A stretch of DNA of 64,000 bases from the NCBI GenBank assembly GCA_910586555.1, contig CAJUJY010000002.1:57864-121863 (forward strand), in the 5' to 3' direction. The stretch is from an uncultured Lachnospiraceae bacterium (lineage in GTDB: Bacteria; Bacillota; Clostridia; Lachnospirales; Lachnospiraceae). Positions within the stretch are counted from its first letter, which is position 1; each line of letters opens with the position of its first letter. The translations under genes and the position numbers were made by a program. The notes beneath the pieces are model-generated. The model made no database searches, had not been told where the DNA came from, and saw nothing but the letters and a program-made list of their open reading frames with translations. Below are positions 24,664 through 34,280 of the stretch, one piece after another.

Positions 24664-26490
24664 ATGCAGGGACTTATTTTAGCTGCTGGAATGGGCAAAA
24701 GATTGAAAGAACTTACAAAAAATAATACGAAATGTATGATTAAAGTGAATGGTGTGGCTTTGATTAACCGTATGCTTTACCAGTTGGAAAATCTTCATTT
24801 ATCTCGTATCGTGATTGTTATTGGATATGAGGGAAAGAAACTAGCTAATTATATTAATACATTGGATATCCAGACACCTATATGCTTTATAAATAATCCG
24901 ATTTATGATAAAACAAACAATATTTACTCCCTTGCATTGGCAAAGGAATATTTGCTTAGGGAAGATACACTTTTGCTTGAATCAGACCTTATTTTTGAAG
25001 ACAGTGTACTTCAAGCAATTTTAGAAGATCCACGTGACACACTCGCCTTGGTAGATAAATATGAAAGTTGGATGGATGGCACTTGTATAAAAATTGGCGA
25101 AAATGATAATATTGAATCATTTATTCCAGGTAAAAAGTTTGTATTTGAAGACATACCACAATATTATAAGACAGTAAACATATATAAATTTAGCAGGTAT
25201 TTTTCTGAAACACAATATATACCATTTCTAGATGCTTATTTAAAAGCTCTAGGTAATAATGAATATTATGAACAAGTTCTGCGCGTTATTACCATGCTTG
25301 ACAATCCAGGTATAAAGGCAAAAAAATTAAATGGACAGCTTTGGTATGAAATAGATGACATCCAAGATCTTGATATTGCTTCTTCAATGTTTGCATTAGA
25401 TCCAGATGAAAAAGTGTCCAATATACAAATGAGGTATGGCGGATATTGGAGATATCCAGCTTTATTGGATTTTTGCTATTTAGTAAATCCTTATTTTCCT
25501 CCACAGAAATTAATAAATGAAATAAAAACAAATTTTGAAACTCTAATAACACAATATCCATCAGGAATAGAAGTGAATAGCTTATTGGCAGCTAAGAATT
25601 TTGGAATACATAAAGAACATGTTCTTGTAGGTAATGGTGCTGCTGAATTAATTAAATGCCTTATGGAAAAATTAGAAGGAAAAACTGGATTTGTTTGTCC
25701 TACATTTGAAGAGTACCCAAACAGATATGAAAAGAAGAATAGTATTATATATATGCCTCAGAATGAAAATTTATCATATAATGCAGATGACATTATAAAA
25801 TATTTTGATGGGACAGGTGTTAACAACTTGGTATTAATTAATCCAGATAATCCAAGTGGCAATTATATCAGTAAAGCTGATGTGGTCAGACTGGTTAAGT
25901 GGTGTAGTAGTGTTAATACAGGAGAGGGTGTACGTATTATTGTTGATGAATCATTTGCAGACTTTGCAGATGAAAAAAATAATTCCCTAATTAATGAAGA
26001 AATTATTAATACTTATTCAGGCTTGGTTATTATAAAATCAATTTCTAAATCTTATGGTATACCTGGTATCCGTTTAGGTATTCTGGTATCTTCAGATGAA
26101 AAATTAATTTCTATGCTTAAAAAGGAAGTAGCAATCTGGAATATTAATTCTTTTGGCGAATTTTATATGCAGATTGAAGAAAAATACAAAAGTGATTATA
26201 TGGCAGCACTTGAAAAAATTAAAATAACTAGAAAGAAATTTATAGAAGAACTTTCTAAAATATCTGGATTACGTATAATTCCATCACAGGCTAATTATAT
26301 AATGGTTGAGATTATGAATGGCATGACAGCAATGGAGTTAGTTAAAATATTACTTTTAAAATATAATTTATTTATTAAAGATTTAAGTAAGAAGATACAA
26401 ATAGATGATAGGCAATTTATCCGCATAGCAGTCAGAAATAGTGAGGATAATGAAAAGCTGGTTACTGCACTGAAAGAAGTATTCCAATAA
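24664..26490 (+). CDS. Fusion: LicC-like cytidylyltransferase + HisC-type PLP aminotransferase/decarboxylase
   Basis: This 608-residue protein has two enzymes. Residues 1-235 form a sugar-phosphate-type nucleotidyltransferase domain of the LicC kind (LILAAGMGKRLKELTKNN; LLLESDLIFED). Residues about 250-608 form a fold-type I PLP enzyme related to HisC and CobD (YPSGIEVNSLLA; LINPDNPSGN; VDESFADF; SISKSYGIPGIRLG, with the PLP lysine at about 462). The pairing suggests one pathway that makes an amino-alcohol or amino-acid-derived phosphate and activates it with CTP. LicD nearby would be the transferase. Related fusions with other aminotransferase types act in phosphonate pathways, but no PEP mutase is seen here. 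Confidence 0.85.
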   Translation: MQGLILAAGMGKRLKELTKNNTKCMIKVNGVALINRMLYQLENLHLSRIVIVIGYEGKKLANYINTLDIQTPICFINNPIYDKTNNIYSLALAKEYLLREDTLLLESDLIFEDSVLQAILEDPRDTLALVDKYESWMDGTCIKIGENDNIESFIPGKKFVFEDIPQYYKTVNIYKFSRYFSETQYIPFLDAYLKALGNNEYYEQVLRVITMLDNPGIKAKKLNGQLWYEIDDIQDLDIASSMFALDPDEKVSNIQMRYGGYWRYPALLDFCYLVNPYFPPQKLINEIKTNFETLITQYPSGIEVNSLLAAKNFGIHKEHVLVGNGAAELIKCLMEKLEGKTGFVCPTFEEYPNRYEKKNSIIYMPQNENLSYNADDIIKYFDGTGVNNLVLINPDNPSGNYISKADVVRLVKWCSSVNTGEGVRIIVDESFADFADEKNNSLINEEIINTYSGLVIIKSISKSYGIPGIRLGILVSSDEKLISMLKKEVAIWNINSFGEFYMQIEEKYKSDYMAALEKIKITRKKFIEELSKISGLRIIPSQANYIMVEIMNGMTAMELVKILLLKYNLFIKDLSKKIQIDDRQFIRIAVRNSEDNEKLVTALKEVFQ

Positions 26491-26514
26491 AGAAATGAAA
26501 GGGGAAAGGTTCTT

Positions 26515-27453
26515 ATGGAATTAATAACTACTTTCAAAAAACAAGGTGGCATAAAATTATTAAAACAATATTGGAAAAGTAGTTCGTTATTTACTGCTAT
26601 ATGCCAGTTCATACTTTTGGGTAGAAGTCGTACAGCTTTAGAGATATTAAGATTATCTGCTGGATTGAAAACAAAACAAAAATTGGAAAAAAAATATAGA
26701 GATAAACTTTATAAGTTTGACAAAGAATATAAAGAGTTACCACATAGACAATCTAATAAAGTATGGGTGTGTTGGTTTCAAGGGATAGAAAATGCTCCGC
26801 AAATAGTTCAAAAATGTTACCAATCATTATATAAAAATATGCCAGATTATGATATTATTCTTATAACTAAAAAGAATATAAAACAATATGTAAAATTCCC
26901 AAATTTTATATTAGAAAAGTGGTATTCTGGCAAAATTTCCCATACACATATGACAGATTTACTTCGTTTAGAATTGTTAATTCATTATGGAGGACTTTGG
27001 TTAGATGCAACAGTATTGTGTACAAACCCTAATATACCTAACTATTATTTTGATTCAGACTTATTTCTTTATCAATGCCTGAAACCAGGAAGAGATGGAC
27101 ATTGTTCCTATATAAGCAGCTGGTTAATGGGCGCAAAAAGCAATAATAAATTATTATGTGCAGTCAGATATCTTTGTTATGAATATTGGAAAGAAAATAA
27201 TAGTATGATTGATTATTTCTTACTACATGATTTTATGGCTATTGTATTTGATTATTATCCAAAAGAATGGGAAAACATAGTTCCTGTTGATAATTCTACA
27301 TCTCATATACTATTATTAAGATTATTTGACCAATACAATGAAAAAATATGGTATTCAATCAAAGAACAAATTCCATTTCATAAATTGACTTATAAATTTA
27401 CAAATGAAAAAATAAAATTAGAAGGAACTTATTATAATGTTATTTTAAAATGA
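26515..27453 (+). CDS. Capsular polysaccharide synthesis glycosyltransferase (Caps_synth / GT32-like)
   Basis: This 312-residue protein has the features of the Caps_synth family: VWVCWFQGIENAPQIVQKCYQSL, then SHTHMTDLLRLELLIHYGGLWLDATV, in which the Asp of LDA serves as the DxD-like metal-binding site. It should transfer a sugar to the growing repeat unit in the cytoplasm. The SD is AAAGGGGAAAGG. It starts 24 bp after the fusion gene. Donor and acceptor are unknown. Confidence 0.85.
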   Translation: MELITTFKKQGGIKLLKQYWKSSSLFTAICQFILLGRSRTALEILRLSAGLKTKQKLEKKYRDKLYKFDKEYKELPHRQSNKVWVCWFQGIENAPQIVQKCYQSLYKNMPDYDIILITKKNIKQYVKFPNFILEKWYSGKISHTHMTDLLRLELLIHYGGLWLDATVLCTNPNIPNYYFDSDLFLYQCLKPGRDGHCSYISSWLMGAKSNNKLLCAVRYLCYEYWKENNSMIDYFLLHDFMAIVFDYYPKEWENIVPVDNSTSHILLLRLFDQYNEKIWYSIKEQIPFHKLTYKFTNEKIKLEGTYYNVILK

Positions 27454-27463
27454 GGATAGAAAA

Positions 27464-28579
27464 TTGAAAATAATGTATTTATTGTTTTCTTTTACAATAG
27501 GAGGAACTGAAAGGCTTATTACTGATATATGTAATACTATGTGCAATAAAGGAAATAATGTATATTTATATATAGTAAATGATTTATATGATAAATCTAT
27601 GTTAAATTTACTGGATAAAAAAATTCATGTAGAAATGCAGAGGCGTAAGATATCGCAAGGTAAAAAAGTTAAAACATTGTTCAAAATAGCCAGATATATA
27701 TATATGCATAAAATTGATGTTGTTCATTGTAATGCTTTGAATACACCAGAGATTTTACTAATTGCGAAATTGGTAAAACCATCATTAAAAGTGTATTATA
27801 CTATTCATGGCATGGAACAATATAAGAATTTGAGTAAAATTAGAATTATATATCGTAATATATTGTGTAGAAAAATTATTGCAATTTCGGAAAGTGTGAA
27901 AAAAGATATTATTAAATCTGGTGCTAATAAAGATAAGATTGAGGTTGTTTACAATGCAATTAATGTGAATAATTATAAAAAAGCAAAAAAGCAAATAATG
28001 AATATGGATAAGCAAAGGATATTTAATTCTGATAATATAGTTATTGGAAATATAGCAAGATTTTCTCCTGAATTGAAAGGGCAAGATATTTTAATAAATG
28101 CAATAGACATACTAAGGAAGACTTATCCTACAATTAAGTGTATATTTGCAGGTAGCCCCGATAAATTTCATAAAGAAATTTTTTTTAAAACAAAGAAAAG
28201 GATAGAAGAATATAATCTGTCAAATAATATTGAAATGGCAGGTAATATTACAGATATACCAGTTTTTTTGAATAACATAGACATATTTGTGCTTCCCTCA
28301 CGTTTAGAAGGATTTGGTATATCTTTATTAGAAGCTATGAGTATGGGTATTCCTTGTATAGCGAGCCGCTTATATGGGCCTGAAGAAGTATTAGATTTTG
28401 GTAAAAGAGGACATCTTTTTAAACCAGGAGATGTATATGATTTGGTAAAAGTGATTAATGCTGTTATAAATAATTATGAAGAAGAAAAAAAAAGGGCAGA
28501 AATAAATGTAACAGAAGTATATAAAAAATATTCTATAGAGTCTATGTGTAATAAATTGTTAGTTTTATATTCTGTTTAA
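27464..28579 (+). CDS. Glycosyltransferase family 4
   Basis: This 371-residue GT-B enzyme starts at TTG with TGAGGA just upstream. N-terminal residues are KIMYLLFSFTIGGTERLITDI; the C-terminal donor-binding part reads IDIFVLPSRLEGFGISLLEAMSMGIPCIAS (about 275-305), with the EX7E-type pattern. It adds a sugar to the EPS repeat unit; sugar specificity cannot be inferred. It is compactly arranged within the operon (10 bp after the previous gene). Confidence 0.92.
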   Translation: MKIMYLLFSFTIGGTERLITDICNTMCNKGNNVYLYIVNDLYDKSMLNLLDKKIHVEMQRRKISQGKKVKTLFKIARYIYMHKIDVVHCNALNTPEILLIAKLVKPSLKVYYTIHGMEQYKNLSKIRIIYRNILCRKIIAISESVKKDIIKSGANKDKIEVVYNAINVNNYKKAKKQIMNMDKQRIFNSDNIVIGNIARFSPELKGQDILINAIDILRKTYPTIKCIFAGSPDKFHKEIFFKTKKRIEEYNLSNNIEMAGNITDIPVFLNNIDIFVLPSRLEGFGISLLEAMSMGIPCIASRLYGPEEVLDFGKRGHLFKPGDVYDLVKVINAVINNYEEEKKRAEINVTEVYKKYSIESMCNKLLVLYSV

Positions 28580-28613
28580 AGTATATTTTGAACAGGGAAT
28601 AGGTCGGATTGGT

Positions 28614-29927
28614 ATGGAAACTAATAAAACAAAAGAAACTGAAAAATTATCAGTATGTTTAGTATTTGTACCTCATCAGGATGATGAAATAAATCTAATA
28701 GGAAATTGTAGTAGATATCTTCTGGAATTTTATGATTTGTATGTAATTTATTCATCATTAGATACTGATATAGAAAAAAGTGAAATAAGAAAATTTGAAG
28801 CAAAGAAATCCTGTGAGATTTTAGGCATACCTGGAAACCATATATTTTTTATGGGGTATCCAGATACACCTAATTCAATTGGTAATCATTTTTTTGAAGA
28901 ACCAGAGATGCACCATAAAGTAGTAGCTGATATTTGCCACATATTAAAATTCTATAAACCAGAGCTTATTATTGGCACAGATTTTGACTATCATTCCGAT
29001 CACAGAATGTTATCTATTGCATTAGAAGAAGCAGTGTGCCAATGTATAAATAAAAATTACCAGCCATTTGTATTGAAGGGGTTTTGTTATGAAACAGCTT
29101 ATTATGGAATACCCGATTATAGTGCTGTAAAGCTTGGAAAAACAAAAATATTTAAAGAATTGTTAAGCAATCCATCGTATGAGTGGAAGAAACGGGTATC
29201 GCTTCCAACTAGAGAAACAGAAGGATATATATGGAAAAAAAGAATTTATTTTGCATTAAAACAACATATGAGTCAATATGCTGTTTTACATGCAGCATCT
29301 ATTATAAATGCAGATAATGTATTTTGGAATAAACGTACAGATAATATTGCATTATACTCAGATATTACTTGTTCTTCTGGAAATAATAAAGCATTAAATG
29401 ATTTTAAAATTATTGATACAGATGATATTATTACAATTGACCCACGGAAAATAGATTATACTAAAGGACTTTGGAAACCAGAAAATTCAGATAAAGAACC
29501 ATGGATAAATATAGTACTTCCTAGCAAAAGTTATATTGAAAAGATAATATTTCATGGTAATCCAGGAAAAAAAGGACAAACAACAGAAATAGAAATATTT
29601 ATTAATGATTGTAAATTTATATGTAAAAATTTGAATGATTATGGGAGAGAAACTAGAATAGAAATTCATAAAGATAATATACAAGAAATAAAAATTCGTA
29701 TTAAAAAAAGAAATAAAGAATTTGCTTTGAGTGAAATAGAAGTATTTGAAGCTGATCAAAGATTTCATTTATTTAGTAATGTAGAAACGGAAACACATAC
29801 AATATATAAGAAATATAAGAGTATAAATACATTCCAAGAATGTATTAACAGTATAGGTTTTAATATAATTATATTATTTACAAAAATCAAAAGGAAATTA
29901 AGTAAAATATATAGTATAAAAATTTAA
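28614..29927 (+). CDS. PIG-L-type deacetylase with C-terminal discoidin-like domain
   Basis: This 437-residue protein has a PIG-L/LmbE domain at about 12-210. The zinc motif is PHQDDE (usually PHPDDE), and the partner is DYHSDHR. These enzymes remove N-acetyl groups from GlcNAc-like sugars. Residues about 270-385 form a beta-sandwich similar to F5/8 C carbohydrate-binding domains (WINIVLPSKSYIEKIIFHG; EIKIRIKKRNKEFALSEIEVFE). There is no signal peptide, so it probably acts on a cytoplasmic lipid-linked or nucleotide sugar. Deacetylation would give free amino groups on the EPS. Confidence 0.83.
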   Translation: METNKTKETEKLSVCLVFVPHQDDEINLIGNCSRYLLEFYDLYVIYSSLDTDIEKSEIRKFEAKKSCEILGIPGNHIFFMGYPDTPNSIGNHFFEEPEMHHKVVADICHILKFYKPELIIGTDFDYHSDHRMLSIALEEAVCQCINKNYQPFVLKGFCYETAYYGIPDYSAVKLGKTKIFKELLSNPSYEWKKRVSLPTRETEGYIWKKRIYFALKQHMSQYAVLHAASIINADNVFWNKRTDNIALYSDITCSSGNNKALNDFKIIDTDDIITIDPRKIDYTKGLWKPENSDKEPWINIVLPSKSYIEKIIFHGNPGKKGQTTEIEIFINDCKFICKNLNDYGRETRIEIHKDNIQEIKIRIKKRNKEFALSEIEVFEADQRFHLFSNVETETHTIYKKYKSINTFQECINSIGFNIIILFTKIKRKLSKIYSIKI

Positions 29928-29989
29928 TTGTGATATTAAATGAATATATTAAAATAACAATTTAATGTATTAGTATAATATTCTAGTTT

Positions 29990-30113
29990 GGAAAACTGTC
30001 CGAAAACTAAAAACCGGACAGTCCGAGCCATAAAATATAGTAACAAATAGTATGGAATAACAACAAGATTATGTAGTCTTGAAATCTAAAAAAGGAGTTT
30101 TCGGACGGTCTGG
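29990..30113. repeat. Inverted-repeat element upstream of a glycosyltransferase
   Basis: ACTGTCCGAAAACT (29995-30008) recurs inverted at 30096-30109 as AGTTTTCGGACGGT (13 of 14 complementary). The left copy also forms its own hairpin (ACTGTCCG 29995-30002 with CGGACAGT 30015-30022). The element of about 120 bp has no ORF and higher GC arms than its AT-rich surroundings. It looks like the ends of a small non-coding mobile element or an insertion-sequence remnant; a structured regulatory RNA is the alternative. Confidence 0.5.
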
Positions 30114-30124
30114 GGGTAATAAGT

Positions 30125-31084
30125 TTGCTTAAAGTTTCAATAATAATACCAGTATATAATGTTGAGAATTATTTGAAAAGATGTTTAAATTCTGTTATAA
30201 ATCAAACTTATAAAAATATTGAATTATTATTAATAGATGATGGGTCAACTGATAGAAGTGGAATTATTTGTGATGAATATAATGAGAGATATTCATTTTT
30301 TGTTAATGTTATACATAAAACAAATGGTGGGTTATCTGATGCAAGAAATGTCGGAATTAAAGAAGCTACTGGAGATTACATTATGTTTGTAGATTCTGAT
30401 GATTTTATTAATGAAAAAATGGTAGAGATATTGGTTAATTGTGTAAATAAAACAAATGCTAATATTGTAGCTTGTGATTTTGAAAAGGTAACTTCAGATA
30501 ATGAAATCTTACCTATTTATAACGAAAAAAGCAAAGTAATATCAGGACGAGATTTAATAAAACAGATTTTTACAGGAGAAGAAAAAAATATTTCTTTTAT
30601 ATCTGTATGTAAGTTAATAGAAAAAAAAATATTAATAGATAATGATATTTATTTTCCGGTTGGCCGTTATTATGAGGATACATTTACTACTCATAAAATT
30701 TTATTAGAAGCATCAAAGGTGGTAGTTTTAAAACAAAAACTTTATTATTACAGAACCCGAGAAGGAAGTATTACTATGTCAGCTTACAATCGGAAAAAAG
30801 TGAAAGATGCTATTTTAGCTGATAAAGAGGTAATTATTACTTTTGAAAAAAAATCTGATTATGAAATGCTTGTATTAGCTTTTAAAAATTATTGCAGATC
30901 TCAAATTTTATATTATAGAAATATAATGAAATCAGGATATAATAAAAATTTATTAGGTAAAGTATACCTTAGCTATAAAAATATATGGAAAAAATACAAT
31001 AAAAGATGTAAATTACAATTAAAATATAAAATTATTTATAAATTATTTATTATTTTTCCTGATATAATTTGCAGAATATTTTAA
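30125..31084 (+). CDS. Glycosyltransferase family 2
   Basis: This 319-residue GT-A enzyme starts at TTG, with GGGGG 8 nt upstream. It shows VSIIIPVYNVENYLKRCLNSV, IDDGSTDRSG, GGLSDARNVG and the metal-binding VDSDDF (about residues 88-93). The C-terminal part is rich in Lys and aromatic residues, which may associate with the membrane. It is a typical EPS repeat-unit glycosyltransferase of unknown sugar specificity. Confidence 0.92.
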   Translation: MLKVSIIIPVYNVENYLKRCLNSVINQTYKNIELLLIDDGSTDRSGIICDEYNERYSFFVNVIHKTNGGLSDARNVGIKEATGDYIMFVDSDDFINEKMVEILVNCVNKTNANIVACDFEKVTSDNEILPIYNEKSKVISGRDLIKQIFTGEEKNISFISVCKLIEKKILIDNDIYFPVGRYYEDTFTTHKILLEASKVVVLKQKLYYYRTREGSITMSAYNRKKVKDAILADKEVIITFEKKSDYEMLVLAFKNYCRSQILYYRNIMKSGYNKNLLGKVYLSYKNIWKKYNKRCKLQLKYKIIYKLFIIFPDIICRIF

Positions 31085-31107
31085 AAAATATTAAAAGGAA
31101 TATAATT

Positions 31108-32274
31108 ATGAAAATCAAGATACTTAAAAAAAATATTATACAATATTTAATAACAGTTATAATTTTAATGTTTTGTATTAATGTTACATATAGTATATTT
31201 GTATTTGATAATTATTCATGGTTGCCACTTGCTATAGATTTTATAGTTATATTTTTTTCTTTATGCTCAAATTTAATTAATATAAAAAGAGTATATTGTG
31301 AAATGATAAAACAATTCTTTTTGCCATTAATCATACCAAGTGTTTTATCAGCATTTACATCTGTTTTAATATATAACAGTGAAAAATATACAATGTCGTC
31401 TTTTAAGTATATTTTATGGCTTTATGGGGCATATTTACTAGGATATTTTTTAGTAGAAAAGTTTAAGATTAAAGCTTTTTATCTTTTTCTTACAGCAGGA
31501 ACTATTTCTTATATTACTGTTATTTTTCAAGCATTAATTACAAATAACTGGGGAATTTTAGAAGTACATGAATTAACATATATCTATGGTATGTTATTTG
31601 TATTCTTTCTTGCATATAAAGATATTACAAACAAGGTCAGGATAATTACATGCATAATATGTGTACTTGGGATTATTTTAGGAGGCAAGCGTATTCTTTG
31701 GTTAGCTGTTATAATTGCACTATTTACATATTTTATATTTTATAAAATTATAGATGGAAAAGCAAAATTATTAAGAATTATTACTATTAGTACAGTAATA
31801 TTAACTTTTTTATGGATTTGGATTGTTAAAAATGGATATTTTGAGTCTATATGTTTAAAATTTAATATTAATGATATGTCAAGATTGAAAATGTGGAATT
31901 ACTTTAAAAAGGATTATAATTTTTCTTTATCATATTGGGGAAGAGGATTAACCTATACTGATATTGTAATGTCAGAAGTCCACAGCCAATTGTTTATTTC
32001 AACAGCAATTCCAATTCATAATGCAATATTAAAAATGTTCATTGGATGGGGATTTATTCCACTTGCCTATTATTTATATGCTTATATATATATGAGAGTT
32101 TTATATATAATGAAAAAAGAACAGAACAAGAATGCATGGATATTTTTTATAGTAACCATTATATTTCTAATAATAAATTTTTTTGGAGATACTATGTTTA
32201 ATATTGGAATATCTATATGTTATGCCATGATATGGACAATATTACAAAATTCCGATAGATATGGAGGAAATTAA
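31108..32274 (+). CDS. wzy: O-antigen/EPS polymerase, Wzy-like membrane protein
   Basis: I choose ATG 31108 (MKIKILKKNI), which has AAAAGGA upstream; a TTG at 31069 within the previous gene is also open. The roughly 388-residue protein has about 10-11 membrane helices. A periplasmic-type loop near residues 245-300 (MSRLKMWNYFKKDYNFSLSYWGRGL) is typical of Wzy polymerases, and ILGGKRILW and a GRG-type arginine match the family pattern. It would join repeat units on the outer face after Wzx flips them. Its sequence is weakly conserved, as usual for Wzy, so the call rests on topology and context. Confidence 0.8.
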   Translation: MKIKILKKNIIQYLITVIILMFCINVTYSIFVFDNYSWLPLAIDFIVIFFSLCSNLINIKRVYCEMIKQFFLPLIIPSVLSAFTSVLIYNSEKYTMSSFKYILWLYGAYLLGYFLVEKFKIKAFYLFLTAGTISYITVIFQALITNNWGILEVHELTYIYGMLFVFFLAYKDITNKVRIITCIICVLGIILGGKRILWLAVIIALFTYFIFYKIIDGKAKLLRIITISTVILTFLWIWIVKNGYFESICLKFNINDMSRLKMWNYFKKDYNFSLSYWGRGLTYTDIVMSEVHSQLFISTAIPIHNAILKMFIGWGFIPLAYYLYAYIYMRVLYIMKKEQNKNAWIFFIVTIIFLIINFFGDTMFNIGISICYAMIWTILQNSDRYGGN

Positions 32275-33357
32275 ATGGGAAAAAATAAGATAATTGGTAT
32301 ATTAAGTATGCAAAGAATTATAAATTATGGTTCTTATATGCAGGCATTGGGATTAAAGTTATTAATTGAATCATTAGGAAATAGTACAGTATTTGTTGAT
32401 TATCATATTGGTTCTAAATTTTCAAAACAAAATATAAAAAATTTACCAGAATATAAAAAATTAAGAAAGATTTTGAGTTTAATTAAGCCAATTAAAAATA
32501 ACTTAGAAGTAGAGGCAATAAAATCTCAATATAATGTATTAGATTTAGATGAAAGGTTTCATTATCGTACTAAAGTTGATACTCTTGTTATTGGAAGTGA
32601 TGAAGTCTTTAACTATATACAAAATGGTCAAAATGTGGGATATGCACCAGAACTATTAGGAATTAATAATAATGCTAAAAAGGTAATTTCATATGCTGCT
32701 TCATGTGGTAATTTAACAAAAAACAGATTACTTAAATATAATAAAGTTAAGGAATTTTCCGATGCAATAAATAGTATGAGTGCAGTATCAGTTAGGGATA
32801 CTAATACATTTGAACTGGTTAAAGAATTGACAAGCGTTACCCCCATATATCATTCAGATCCAGTATTAGTTACCGATTTTACGGAATATTTACAAGATAA
32901 TGTAAATATAGAAAATTATATAATTGTCTATGGATATACAAATAGATTTACTGAAGCAGAAGGAAATGCAATAAAATCTTATGCTAAAAAAAAGAAAAAA
33001 AAATTATATGCATTAGGAGGAAACCAATCTTTTTGTGATAAATTAATTATTTGTAAACCTTTAGAAGTTTTATCATTCTTCCGCCATGCTTATTTAATAA
33101 TAACAGATACTTTTCATGGAACAATTTTTTCTGTTATTTCAAAAAAGAATTTTGTTATTATTGTTAGACCTGGAGAGGAGGGAAATGAAAATAAGTTAAC
33201 CTGCTTAATTAATCAATTAGGAATTGAAAATAAGAGAATTAGTAATATAAATGACATTGAAAAAATTGCTAATAATTTTATAGACTACACTATAATAGAT
33301 GAATATAGGGATATTGAAAGAAAAAGAGCTATAAATTATTTATTATCACAGCTTTAA
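32275..33357 (+). CDS. Polysaccharide pyruvyl transferase family protein
   Basis: This 360-residue protein starts right after the Wzy stop. It has the family landmarks: GILSMQRIINYGSYMQALGL, then VIGSDEVFNYIQNG, SYAASCGN, HSDPVLVTDF and DTFHGTIFSVISKKNFV. Members attach a pyruvate ketal from PEP to a sugar of the repeat unit, giving a negative charge. The N-terminal NYGSYLQA-type signature is close to members found beside FrhB-like proteins in gut Firmicutes EPS loci, whose exact reaction is not established. Confidence 0.85.
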   Translation: MGKNKIIGILSMQRIINYGSYMQALGLKLLIESLGNSTVFVDYHIGSKFSKQNIKNLPEYKKLRKILSLIKPIKNNLEVEAIKSQYNVLDLDERFHYRTKVDTLVIGSDEVFNYIQNGQNVGYAPELLGINNNAKKVISYAASCGNLTKNRLLKYNKVKEFSDAINSMSAVSVRDTNTFELVKELTSVTPIYHSDPVLVTDFTEYLQDNVNIENYIIVYGYTNRFTEAEGNAIKSYAKKKKKKLYALGGNQSFCDKLIICKPLEVLSFFRHAYLIITDTFHGTIFSVISKKNFVIIVRPGEEGNENKLTCLINQLGIENKRISNINDIEKIANNFIDYTIIDEYRDIERKRAINYLLSQL

Positions 33358-33371
33358 AAAAGGTGAAAAGA

Positions 33372-34280
33372 ATGAAAAAACCATTAATAAGTGTTATTGT
33401 TCCAATATATAACACAGAATTTTTTTTACAAGAATGTTTAGATAGTATAAAAAAACAAAGGTATCAAAATTTAGAAATTATTTTAATAGATGATGGCTCA
33501 ACTGATGGTAGTCTGGAAATTTGTAATTTAAATAGTGTGGAAGACACACGAATAAAAGTATATTCAAAAGAAAATGGTGGGGTTGCATCTGCTAGAAATG
33601 AAGGCTTAAAAAGAGCTACAGGAGATTATATTACCTGGGTTGATAGTGACGATACTATTGATGATACTTATATTTATTGTTTATATGAAGAAACTTTGAA
33701 TAATGGAGACTGTCCTGTAATTGTTTTATCAAAAGAAAATGTACTACTAAAGCAACATATTATTAAAGATAATGATATAATTTTGGGTTTTTTAAATGGA
33801 TATATACCAAGTAATATGTGGAGTACTTTATTTAGGAAAGAATTATATAATAATGTGTTTTTCAAAAAATATGATATTGGTGAAGATGCGATTATGCTAA
33901 TTGAATTATTTTCTAAAGTAAAAAAAATAAGTTGTATATATAATACAGGATATCACTATAGGGAAAATTTTAATTCATTGACAAGATCTAATAATAAAAT
34001 AGCACTTCAGTCATGGATTAGTGAAATTAATAAACAAGAAGAAATTATTACTAATAAATTTCCTTATGCTAGTTCATTAATGAGCTATAAATTAATAATG
34101 TTTGCTCTAGGATTATTAGAAAATTATGAAGATAATGATGTTAAATGCCAGGCATTAGATATTATTTACCGAAATTATAATAAAATATCGATTTGTAAAT
34201 TATCAAAACATCAAATAAAAGAATTATTTAAAAAATTATTCTTTGTATTTATAAAAAAGAAAGAGAAAATAAAATTATGA
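33372..34280 (+). CDS. Glycosyltransferase family 2
   Basis: I choose ATG 33372 (MKKPLISVIVPIYN), since AAAGG stands 7 nt upstream; a GTG 9 bp earlier is too close to it. The roughly 302-residue GT-A enzyme shows IVPIYNTEFFLQECLDSI, IDDGSTDGS, GGVASARNEGL and WVDSDDT. It adds a sugar to the repeat unit. Its end overlaps the next start by 4 bp. Confidence 0.92.
   Translation: MKKPLISVIVPIYNTEFFLQECLDSIKKQRYQNLEIILIDDGSTDGSLEICNLNSVEDTRIKVYSKENGGVASARNEGLKRATGDYITWVDSDDTIDDTYIYCLYEETLNNGDCPVIVLSKENVLLKQHIIKDNDIILGFLNGYIPSNMWSTLFRKELYNNVFFKKYDIGEDAIMLIELFSKVKKISCIYNTGYHYRENFNSLTRSNNKIALQSWISEINKQEEIITNKFPYASSLMSYKLIMFALGLLENYEDNDVKCQALDIIYRNYNKISICKLSKHQIKELFKKLFFVFIKKKEKIKL

Noticed and set aside
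24664..26490. Phosphonate (PntC-type) pathway enzyme
   Set aside because: No PEP mutase or phosphonopyruvate decarboxylase gene is present and the aminotransferase half looks HisC/CobD-like, so I kept only the general fusion call.
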